64,000 bases of DNA, from positions 124,001-188,000 of the forward strand of contig CASDVP010000001.1 in assembly GCA_949284445.1 (NCBI GenBank), read 5' to 3'. The translations under genes were made by a program, and so were the position numbers. Source of the stretch: an uncultured Bacillota bacterium. Its GTDB lineage: Bacteria > Bacillota_I > Bacilli_A > RFN20 > CAG-288. The notes beneath the pieces were generated by a model. The model made no database searches, had not been told where the DNA came from, and saw only the letters and a list, made by a program, of their open reading frames with translations. Shown here in pieces: positions 54,701 to 61,705 of the stretch; position 1 is the stretch's first letter; each line of letters opens with the position of its first letter.

Positions 54701-54886
54701 GACATCATTTTTAGAGGTGTTCGATAATGAAGAAATATAATCCAAATCGATCTTTCCATACATATTGATAGACCTGACAAACGCGGTTTGGACATCTGTT
54801 GGCTCTGTTGTATTGACCAATTTATCATCAGATAATAAGTCATCCCAAGAAATGTCTTGTTTTGTTGTATCTTCTTGTATTGGCAT
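51755..54886 (-). CDS. SNF2/superfamily 2 helicase of the type found in integrative elements
   Basis: A 1043-residue helicase. Residues about 80-290 resemble the module that precedes the helicase in large ICE or plasmid methylase-helicase proteins (GWETSEQYLSGNIYDKLRIA, VTLGSPWLP). Motif I is LLAHDVGSGKT (to residue 330), motif II is VDEAHNF (446-449 DEAH), motif III FATGTPITNS, and motifs V-VI are FKLGIGVNVQDQ and PADMIQREGRILREG. A C-terminal coiled-coil (about 850-1043) follows. No N6-methylase domain is attached. It is first in the operon with MoxR and VWA genes. It probably acts on DNA; partners may gate or remodel it. Confidence 0.88.
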   Translation of the reverse strand: MPIQEDTTKQDISWDDLLSDDKLVNTTEPTDVQTAFVRSINMYGKIDLDYISSLSNTSKNDVIKVLDGSIYQNPEKYNNDLYKGWETSEQYLSGNIYDKLRIAKKEALKYPELFTRNVKALQNIMPEKIPIDKIYVTLGSPWLPESIINSFINHLLGNINVSNYSTRHAKITRDSRTGLWKIYDKNRYRFDYSNVENKGTYGTNRITALEIIQKTLNSQDIKVYDVSSENGKKKYKINRTETLLALEKQRIILEEFHNWINNDTDRSDYIRDLYFEKYGSIIKRQFDGSFLKLPGLSKNIILRDYQKNAVARIIFSPNTLLAHDVGSGKTLEMIAACMELRRMHISKKPMIIVPNNIENQWLDFFKKMYEKVNVLVIKPSQFGPSKRQATLKLIKDNDYDAIIMAYSSFTLIPFRDSNTQQQMLAKNIQPSYLCFQDLGVDALFVDEAHNFKNLSVCGSTQALGIASSRSKKCEDLLNKVRFIQDGDGRVVFATGTPITNSITDVYNMQFYLQAGELNLLGIKSFADWLGMFAEKRTAFEVDVDTSGYRVVSRFSRFHNLPELATIFSSIIDLHSLKKEDLPNFSGYKDIITPKSDEFKKFLKEITERADAIRNHDVNIKDDNMLKLTTDGRKAALDLRLVKPTASFYPESKVAKCADIVYKIYLNTSYKKSAQLIFCDVSTPKTKFNIYDEMKRLLVQKGVKPEEIAFVHDATSDSKRDKLFAAVRKGTIRVLIGSTFKLGIGVNVQDQLFAIHHLDVPWRPADMIQREGRILREGNTNNYIEIYRYVTEGSFDSYSWQLLETKQSFISQLLSDSIVVRDGDDIDEVVLNYSEIKALAIGDPTIKERVELFNQLNQNKLLQKNYVMNIQRSKQELYNLPSTIKYEQEKLKNIEDDYKTYKSYEADYDDETKKKFRATLYEHSLKDVFQINKDLLFNYKGFEIKSPSFMKKEDPFVLACSKTSEYKITLGHTENRELVHLEFFFKNMPELIKLKKENIKNLQTRITKLTEIINQKSPYIGKISQLEDRLEKIDKKLGVNENEE

Positions 54887-54960
54887 GTTCTATCTCCTCA
54901 CTCATTAGGATATATATAATAAAATGATTTTTAAAGGCGATATTATTAAAACATATCTGT

Positions 54961-54978
54961 TGTCCAATTTTTTGGACA
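54961..54978. promoter_or_regulatory. Palindrome upstream of the helicase operon
   Basis: TGTCCAATTTTTTGGACA is a perfect inverted repeat (7-bp arms, 4-base loop) 75 bases before the helicase start, in the gap between the membrane gene and the operon. There is no T-run after it on the coding strand, so operator is more likely than terminator. The rest of 54887-55082 is AT-rich promoter-like sequence. Confidence 0.4.
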
Positions 54979-55082
54979 TCAGAAAATAAACTTATTTTCA
55001 ATCTCTAATTTTGCTATTTCAGTGCTATATTTAAAAAATGTTCTGCTTTTAGCTTCTGAGAGAAAACTAAATGACGTAAAAA

Positions 55083-55895
55083 TCATTCTTCACTATTTGA
55101 AAGTTTTATAATTTTGCTACCATCATCATTATATCTATCTGTAACTGCTTTATGGATGAAATAGATATATGGTAAACCTAAATTAGTCTCAACTAAAGAG
55201 TTCTGTAGTAGTGTCATAAGCTGCCTATTGAAGTCACCATTGTAATTCTGACTTCTAATACCGAATACTAATAAAGAGGCTTCCCATAAGAATTGAACCA
55301 AAAATCCGATCACGAATAGTCTAACAATCGGGATTTTCTTATTTTTTTCATTAAATATATTCATAATTATTACTATGAAATAACCGACTAACATGATCAA
55401 TCCCATCACACCATGATATTTATTAGTTCCTCTTGTTGTTTGAAAACACATGATATCAGGTGATACATTGCTGATAAAATCAGAAATCAAAGGGCAACAG
55501 ATCCAAAAAATAACTATTAATGCCGTGTATTCTAACGCGTGCTTATCTTTAGATAACCATAACCAAATAAAAGCAAAGTTAGTGATGCCATAGCTTAACG
55601 ACATCCATAAAAGAACTAATCCAGTTCCTGTGGCATCTAATAAGTTGGTATTTGATGGATCGCTGAAAGTATACGAATAAATCATTCTTGAGCCTAAAGC
55701 ACCATAGAATATGCCAAAATCTACTATAAAATATAATATACCGCCTGCTATAGACCACAATGCTGTAACGTTTTTCTTTTTGATGAACAGCAAAGTAACA
55801 AATCCAATAATAAAAATAGAATCTAAAATGATATAGGCTAAAGAGAAATTTCTAGTCGGTTGAACAAAATCAACATCCGCTAATGAATAAGTCAT
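55083..55895 (-). CDS. Multi-pass membrane protein of unknown family
   Basis: A 270-residue hydrophobic protein with about seven membrane segments (YIILDSIFIIGFVTLLFI, LWSIAGGILYFIVDFGIFYG, ALIVIFWICCPLISDFI, MGLIMLVGYFIVIIMNIF and others). Charged and aromatic loops (YHGVMG, WEASLLVFGIRSQNYNGDF) have a conserved look. I do not recognise the family. It lies upstream of the helicase operon on the same strand, about 200 bases away, and is probably separate. Confidence 0.65.
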   Translation of the reverse strand: MTYSLADVDFVQPTRNFSLAYIILDSIFIIGFVTLLFIKKKNVTALWSIAGGILYFIVDFGIFYGALGSRMIYSYTFSDPSNTNLLDATGTGLVLLWMSLSYGITNFAFIWLWLSKDKHALEYTALIVIFWICCPLISDFISNVSPDIMCFQTTRGTNKYHGVMGLIMLVGYFIVIIMNIFNEKNKKIPIVRLFVIGFLVQFLWEASLLVFGIRSQNYNGDFNRQLMTLLQNSLVETNLGLPYIYFIHKAVTDRYNDDGSKIIKLSNSEE

Positions 55896-56134
55896 AGCTA
55901 TAGTATAATTTTAATCAAATCGAAAATAAATTATTTTTCACTTCAACTATTACTTTACGAAAATGTTTTAGATTCAGTAACTTAACTTTTTGACAAACTG
56001 ATTTAAACAATAAATTGTATTTTAAGAGAGACGAGATTGTATTGGCTATATTTCATATGAGCGTAAATCAAAAAAAGATAAATCGAAGCATTATCAATGA
56101 AAAATCAAATAATTTTTAAAAACTCAAAGCAACT

Positions 56135-56527
56135 TTATGATTGATAACTAAAATTGAGAAACTTATTGTTTATGAAATTTATATAAACCATTTTATTTTT
56201 ATCATTCAATAATGAATTCTCAATCGCTGTCACATTTCCAGTAACGTCTTTTCCAGTTTTTAATAAGATAGACATTCTATCATTTCGAGTTATATTCCAA
56301 TTTTGTAAAGCTACTTCTAATAGCCATCCTTCAGGTATCAAGCCATCAAAAAAAGGAAACAAGACATTGCTTATATATGGCACCTCAGATAATGGCATGG
56401 TTAAACTGATAGCTCTAGCATCTTTATCTAAAAGATAGTTTTTATCGTAAGTGAAAATGAATCCAAAATCATTTTGAACAAGAGTTTCTGCAAGTTTGTT
56501 ATCAAAAAAATTTGCCTTTCTCATCAT
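56135..56527 (-). CDS. HipS-like N-terminal fragment of HipA (antitoxin part), altered C-terminus
   Basis: A 130-residue protein matching the N-subdomain of HipA kinases, encoded separately as HipS in HipBST systems. Landmarks are AETLVQNDFGFIFTYDKNYLL, AISLTMPLSEVPYISN, FPFFDGLIPEGWLLEVA, NWNITRNDRM and LLKTGKDVTGNV. The remaining 31 residues are not family-like. The gene overlaps an upstream HipB-like HTH reading frame (ATGATGA). No HipT/HipA kinase follows before the next gene at 55895, so the toxin is missing. It is probably a remnant, though the intact subdomain could still be made. Confidence 0.75.
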   Translation of the reverse strand: MMRKANFFDNKLAETLVQNDFGFIFTYDKNYLLDKDARAISLTMPLSEVPYISNVLFPFFDGLIPEGWLLEVALQNWNITRNDRMSILLKTGKDVTGNVTAIENSLLNDKNKMVYINFINNKFLNFSYQS

Positions 56528-56721
56528 TCATCCTCTTTTTTGATCGGTCCAAGTTGATAGCCAAAGATTTCGAGCACATCATTAAATTTATCTGTCTTTA
56601 AAGTTTCTTTTCCACTTTCTAATTCGATGATAAATTTTGTACTCACCCCTGCATATATTTCTAAGTCTTCTTGCCTCAAATGATTTTCTTTTTTACAATT
56701 TCGCCTTTTATAACCTTTCGG
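56524..56721 (-). pseudogene. HipB-like HTH remnant without a normal start
   Basis: The frame reads KKENHLRQEDLEIYAGVSTK, then FIIELESGKETL, FNDVLEIFGYQLGPIKKEDE and TGA, a clear HipB-type XRE domain. Upstream a TAA (56724-56722) closes the frame and there is no ATG before the HTH, so about 15-20 N-terminal residues are lost or replaced. A TTG (of HLRQED) could start a truncated form. Its stop overlaps the HipS-like start, as expected for a hipB-hipS operon. Confidence 0.7.
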
Positions 56722-56800
56722 TTAGGTTTTTTAAATTTTAGTAAAAATCAACACATTTATTACTCATTGGTAATATTCCCTTAATTAAAAGCCGGACATA

Positions 56801-56847
56801 TAAAAAGGTTATGACTACAATTTTAAGATAATTGTTGATCATAACCT
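56801..56847 (-). terminator. Terminator after serS
   Basis: AGGTTATGA and TCATAACCT pair around a 24-base loop; on the minus strand the stem is followed by TTTTTA. It lies 33 bases past the serS stop. Confidence 0.7.
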
Positions 56848-56879
56848 GGTATTTTTAATTGATGTTAGTCAGAAAGTAT

Positions 56880-58196
56880 TTATTTGATGATATCTGTTCC
56901 CATATAAGGTCTTAAGACTTCAGGAACAGTGATGGAGCCGTCTTCGTTCTGATAATTTTCGATCACAGCAGCAACAGTTCTACCGACGGCTAAACCAGAA
57001 CCGTTTAACATATGAACGTATTCGGTTTTGCTATCTTTGCTTCTCTTGAAGCGGATATTCATTCTTCTAGCTTGATAATCGGTATCATTGGAGCAAGAAG
57101 AGATCTCTTTATAATTTGATGTGGTCGGGACATAAACACCATCTTTTTCTTCGTAGTCATTATAAGATGGGAGCCAGACTTCAAGATCATAAGTTTTAGC
57201 TGATGAGAATCCGACATCACCAGTAGATAAGCACACTCTTCTATATGGTAATTTTAATAGCTCCAAAATTCTTTCAGCTTCTTCAGTCAATGACTCTAAT
57301 TCATCAAATGAAGTCTCAGGTAAACAGAATTTTACTAATTCAACTTTTTGGAATTGATGCTGTCTGATGATACCTCTTGTATCTCTGCCAGCAGCGCCTG
57401 CTTCCGCTCTGAAGCAAGAAGAATATGCACAGAACCATTTAGGTAAGTCGCTAGCTTGTAATATCTCATCTCTGTAATAGTTAGTGACAGGAACTTCAGC
57501 AGTCGGAATCATCCAGAAATCACCTGGTGTGGTGTTATAAGCTTGATCAGCAAATTTCGGTAATTGACCAGAACCAGTCAAAGAAGCGGTGTTGACCATA
57601 TAAGGAGGTAAAACTTCGGTGTAACCATGTTTGACATGGGTGTCTAACATCAAAGCGGCTAAAGAGCGTTCTAGTTTTGCAAATGCACCTAAATAGAAAG
57701 TAAATCTAGTGCCAGAAACTTTAGCAGCTCTATCAAAATCAAAAAGACCTAATTTATCTCCTAATTCCCAATGAGCTTTAGGTTTGAATTTAAAGGTTGT
57801 CGGTTTACCATAATATTTTTCAGGGCGATTAAAAGTATCATCGATTCCGATAGGTAAAGATTTATCTGGAAGATTTGGTGTCTTCAGCATCATCTCATGA
57901 ATCTCTTCTTCAACTTTTTCTTTTTCTTTATCTAAACGAGCGATCTCTTCTTTATCAAAAGATATCTTATTCAAAAGTTCTTGGGCTTCTTTTTCTTTGT
58001 GCTCAGCCTTTAATTTTCCAATATTTTTTGATTGAGAGTTTCTTTCTGCTTTTAAAGTATCAGTTTTTAGAATTAACTCTTTTCGTTTATTTTCTAAAAC
58101 AGGTAACTCTCTAAGATATGAAAAATCATCGTTTCTAGTGTTTAGTCTTTCGATGACTTCATCTAAGTGATCTATGACAAATTTGACATCAAGCAT
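56880..58196 (-). CDS. serS: Seryl-tRNA synthetase
   Basis: A 438-residue class II synthetase. An N-terminal coiled-coil arm (about residues 30-105) binds tRNA-Ser. The catalytic core has motif 2 [22 protein letters not shown] and motif 3 [19 protein letters not shown]. It charges tRNA-Ser with serine. It starts at ATG 58196 with [21 protein letters not shown]. It stands alone between a terminator and the glycosyltransferase gene. Length is typical. Confidence 0.96.
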   Translation of the reverse strand: MLDVKFVIDHLDEVIERLNTRNDDFSYLRELPVLENKRKELILKTDTLKAERNSQSKNIGKLKAEHKEKEAQELLNKISFDKEEIARLDKEKEKVEEEIHEMMLKTPNLPDKSLPIGIDDTFNRPEKYYGKPTTFKFKPKAHWELGDKLGLFDFDRAAKVSGTRFTFYLGAFAKLERSLAALMLDTHVKHGYTEVLPPYMVNTASLTGSGQLPKFADQAYNTTPGDFWMIPTAEVPVTNYYRDEILQASDLPKWFCAYSSCFRAEAGAAGRDTRGIIRQHQFQKVELVKFCLPETSFDELESLTEEAERILELLKLPYRRVCLSTGDVGFSSAKTYDLEVWLPSYNDYEEKDGVYVPTTSNYKEISSCSNDTDYQARRMNIRFKRSKDSKTEYVHMLNGSGLAVGRTVAAVIENYQNEDGSITVPEVLRPYMGTDIIK

Positions 58197-58274
58197 AGTA
58201 TTATCTCCTATATATTTATTGCCTTTCTATTATAGCAACTTAAGTTATTTATTGATTAAGAAATCAAGTTAAAT

Positions 58275-59210
58275 TTAATAATTAGCAAAGCGCTTAATAT
58301 ATTCATAAGCTTCTTGAGATTTATTTATTAAAAACAAAGAGCGGAATGAGTGATATAACTCTGCAAAACTATTAGCTATTATCGAGGTGTTTACGTTTAT
58401 TAAATCGCGGTAGTTATTATTTTTATAAGCGATGATAGGTACTTTATGAGCCATGAAATCAATGACAGCTGCGGGATACATGATATTTATTTGTGGAATG
58501 AAGAAAGCATCAGCTGAAAATAATGCTGAATGATATAAAACCTCAGGGATTATCTTAAAATATTGAGTATTAGAATTAATAGCTAAACGTTGTAAGAGTT
58601 TTACTTTGACTGAATCTTTTCCTTCTTCTCCAAAGAAGAGGAAAGTATATTCTGGATTGATTCTAGCGATGCCGTTGAAGAGATCGAGTTCCTCTTGGTT
58701 CTGATATTGACCAAGACTGATGATGACTTTTTTGTTTTTTGGTATTTGATAATAGGATTTGAAGGCATTTTTAATAGTTTCAGATGGTTTTTCATCAAGA
58801 GCAAAAGTTAAAAATGGTTTAGCGATGACAACATTTTTAGTAATTCCTTGCTTTGCTAAAAATTGGGCTTGGGAATTTAATGAAACATAAATTTTATCGG
58901 CTCTTAGATAGTAATTGTATGCGTTTTGAGTAAGAGAGATTTTGTTTGGATTTCGTGAATCTATCAGATAGTCATCTTTACAAGATAAAGCAAAAATAGA
59001 TATTTTTGCGTTCTTTTTTAATACCGCAGGATAAAAGAAAGATAGTTCTTCAGCAGAAGCAAAAATAGCATCAGTGAAATCGTCATGTGGATCGGTTGTA
59101 AAAGGAATATTTTTTCGTTTTAAATGATTAAAAATATTTTCTTTGACAAGATAACTATAAGTGGTATCTAAACGTCTTTTATCAAAACCTATAAATAATT
59201 TATAATCCAT
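58275..59210 (-). CDS. GT-B type glycosyltransferase (GT4-like)
   Basis: A 311-residue protein. The N-terminal half is Rossmann-like (LFIGFDKRRLDTTYSYLVKE). The C-terminal donor half has VIISLGQYQNQEELDLFNGI, YTFLFFGEEGKDSVK and FIPQINIMYPAAVIDFMAHKVPIIAY, the usual place of the acidic EX7E-like donor motif, here not well preserved. There is no signal peptide. It may build glycolipids or surface glycans. The substrate is unknown. Confidence 0.7.
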   Translation of the reverse strand: MDYKLFIGFDKRRLDTTYSYLVKENIFNHLKRKNIPFTTDPHDDFTDAIFASAEELSFFYPAVLKKNAKISIFALSCKDDYLIDSRNPNKISLTQNAYNYYLRADKIYVSLNSQAQFLAKQGITKNVVIAKPFLTFALDEKPSETIKNAFKSYYQIPKNKKVIISLGQYQNQEELDLFNGIARINPEYTFLFFGEEGKDSVKVKLLQRLAINSNTQYFKIIPEVLYHSALFSADAFFIPQINIMYPAAVIDFMAHKVPIIAYKNNNYRDLINVNTSIIANSFAELYHSFRSLFLINKSQEAYEYIKRFANY

Positions 59211-59385
59211 GCCTAAAGTATAAAGCTAACGGTTAAAATTGGCAAATATAATAAAGGAATATGAAGATTATTTCATAATTATTGATTATCTTTAGAATGC
59301 CTGTTTTAGAGTTTTATTCTGACATGAACTATTAAAAAAGAAACAAATCTTAGTTCAAATTAAAAATGCTTTGAGAATATAAAAG

Positions 59386-59413
59386 CTCTTCTAATCATAA
59401 TAGACTAGAAGAG
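59386..59413 (-). terminator. Terminator after the 59437-61287 lipoprotein gene
   Basis: CTCTTCTA and TAGAAGAG pair with a 12-base loop and are followed on the minus strand by CTTTTATA. It lies 24 bases after the lipoprotein stop. The T-run is weak. Confidence 0.6.
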
Positions 59414-59436
59414 TAAATGTATAAATCAATTGCTTG

Positions 59437-61287
59437 TTAGGCTTTATTTATTGAAGCAGTAAAGCTGCCATAGAACGTTGAAGTGCCAGAAACTGAAATG
59501 TTACTATCAGCATCTAAAGTGATTGAGACTTCTGAAATGGTTGTGATGAAAGACTCTTGAGGTAATGTCAATAAATCAGCGATATAACCTAAAGTAGTGT
59601 CATCAGAAACACGATAAACTTTTTGTAAGGAATATTCAGCTTTAAATTCATCTTTATTGAAAGAAGAGAGAGTGGTGAAAACACTGTTATTCTGCATATC
59701 ACCATCATAGGAATCACCGAAAACAATTTCCCCATCTTTCATCGTATATCTGGTGAGTTTACCTTCGTTCATTTTATATCCATAAGACTTAGTATCATCA
59801 GTGGTGTTTGTGACAAAATAGTTATCTTCAGAAACATCGATCTCAAGGCTGCCTACATTATATAAAGCACTAGACAAACTAGAAAATTTGTTATCGAGTA
59901 CAATTTTATATGTGCCAGCACTTTTTAAAGCTTCAAAAGCGGTGATCAAAGCACTAATATCATTTTTATCAAAATCCTTATTCTCAGTAATGAACTTTTC
60001 AATTCTTTCATCTTTAGTTTGATTGATTTCAGTGATTTTGACAGTGAAATCAGCTTCTGCTTCAATATGCAATGTGAATTCTAAACTTGTTTCATCGTAT
60101 TTAGTAAATATGGCATAGTCAGTTTCTGTGTTGATAGAAGGAAAGAAAGCAGTTGAATGAACTAAGTCATATAAAGAGGTTAAAACTGAAGTGTTGTTAC
60201 TGAGTTTTAATCCCCCTTCGACTTCTTCTAATTGGATATCACTTAAATTTATGTTTTTGAAATTGTGAATACTAGAAACGTTATCCCAAATAGAAGTTGA
60301 TGTGCTAGAGGTATAAGAAATCTCATTACCTAAAACAATTTCATTATTAGAAATAGTGAAATTATATCCAGCATTCAATAGATTGAGATAACCTTTTGAA
60401 GCAGTTGGATTATTGACGTTTTCTGAATAGTAATAATCTTTTGTAACAGTATCTATATAATGGTTGCTTGTTGATGAAACGACATCTAATTGATAATTAT
60501 TATCAGCTTTTAATGTTTGCAAAACACTTAAGAGCTGTTCAGATAAATCTTCTTTAGCAGTACCACCGTCTTTCAAATAATCATCGATCAGCGGAATGGT
60601 TGTTTCATTGATCGCATGTAATGTTCCAATACAATCGCCTTGATATTGAGCAGTATCGCCATTGAAATGAACTCTTGAAATAAAACTGTTTTCACCGGTG
60701 ACTTCAACACTGACAGTCACGTATTCCATGACAAAAACATCAGCATATCCAGCTAAGGCTGCAAACAGTAATTTGTTAGCATCATCAGTGATTTCATAGA
60801 CGTTATGTTCAGCTGGTGTAGATGGGAATGCTTGAATATTGAAATCTGCAAAACTAAGCACTGCATTATCCCATAAACCATTGGTGATATCACCATTTTT
60901 ATTTCTGTAGTATTTGCCGACGTTTAATTGATTATCTTCAATGGTAAAATTAAAGACTCTTCCTTCATTATCTTCTGCGTATCAGAATGGAATAGCTTGA
61001 GATGAATTTGCATTGATATAATCGACATAATAAGCTTTTTCGGTAAAATACATTTTTGTCGTCATATCAAAGATTTCATCTTCCAAAGTATAGGTGTAAT
61101 TCTTTAATTTCGAAACATTAGTCATCACTTCTTGCAATGATGGGTATTGTTTGGAGGGGGAGGTAGTTGTTGAACTATTTCCTATGTCACTGCTGTTATT
61201 GTTATTACTGTTACTAGAGGCCTGAGTACAAGCTACTAGTGCTAGTGAACAGGTGAGTGTTAATAAACTTAAAATCTTTTTATTCAT
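59437..61287 (-). CDS. Large lipoprotein with one in-frame TGA
   Basis: An ATG at 61287 (GGAGGCC site) starts a lipoprotein (LLTLTCSLALVACTQ; lipobox LVAC) with an Asn/Ser linker. At 60984-60982 a TGA follows SSQAIPF; the same frame then continues YAEDNEGRVFNFTIEDNQLN and through about 500 more codons to 59437, so the intact protein would be about 616 residues. Two halves are related: YTYTLEDEI... FNFTIEDNQ... LWDNAVLSFADFN in the first and NNYQLDVVS... YNFTISNNE... IWDNVSSIHNFKNI in the second. Aligning the halves puts the TGA at a small residue (Gly) or aromatic position. It is a surface protein of unknown function, broken or recoded. Confidence 0.75.
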
Positions 61288-61644
61288 AATGGCCTCCTAT
61301 ATAAGACATTAAATGATATTAAAAATTATTTTAATTGGCTATATTTGTGAAAACAACTTATCAGTGGTTGAGCATAACAGGGTAATGCAATCACATATAA
61401 GTCAAAGATTAATGCACAGATTAATAATAATTAAAATTACTGTTAAATTATTAAGACACTCTAGTATTTTTTTTGATGTTGAAGAGTAGCGATAAATAAC
61501 CCGTTTCCACATATTATTTTATAGTTCATGAGGTAAAAACATAGTATTTATCGACTTTTTTAAAATGATAAATAATAGTGTTGCTATATATTTAATCTCC
61601 CCTTTTTCGCAACATTTTCTGCTCTGTTTGACTAATGATAATAT
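61288..61644. other. AT-rich promoter region of the lipoprotein gene
   Basis: No reading frame with protein-like content or ribosome binding site is visible. It presumably contains the lipoprotein promoter; no clear -35/-10 pair could be fixed. Confidence 0.4.
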
Positions 61645-61678
61645 GAAAAAACCGCCTCGACAATAATATGTGAGGCGG
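61645..61678 (-). terminator. Terminator after the Ig-like surface protein gene
   Basis: CCGCCTC (61652-61658) and GAGGCGG (61672-61678) form a GC-rich stem with a 13-base loop, and T residues follow on the minus strand. It lies 28 bases after the stop codon at 61706. Confidence 0.92.
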
Positions 61679-61705
61679 CAAAAACAAAGGATGTTTGGAA
61701 TTTAT

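Noticed and set aside
51755..54886. The helicase operon as part of an integrative element
   Set aside because: No integrase, relaxase, conjugation gene or att-like direct repeat was seen nearby, and core genes flank both sides (rpmG-secE-nusG, serS).
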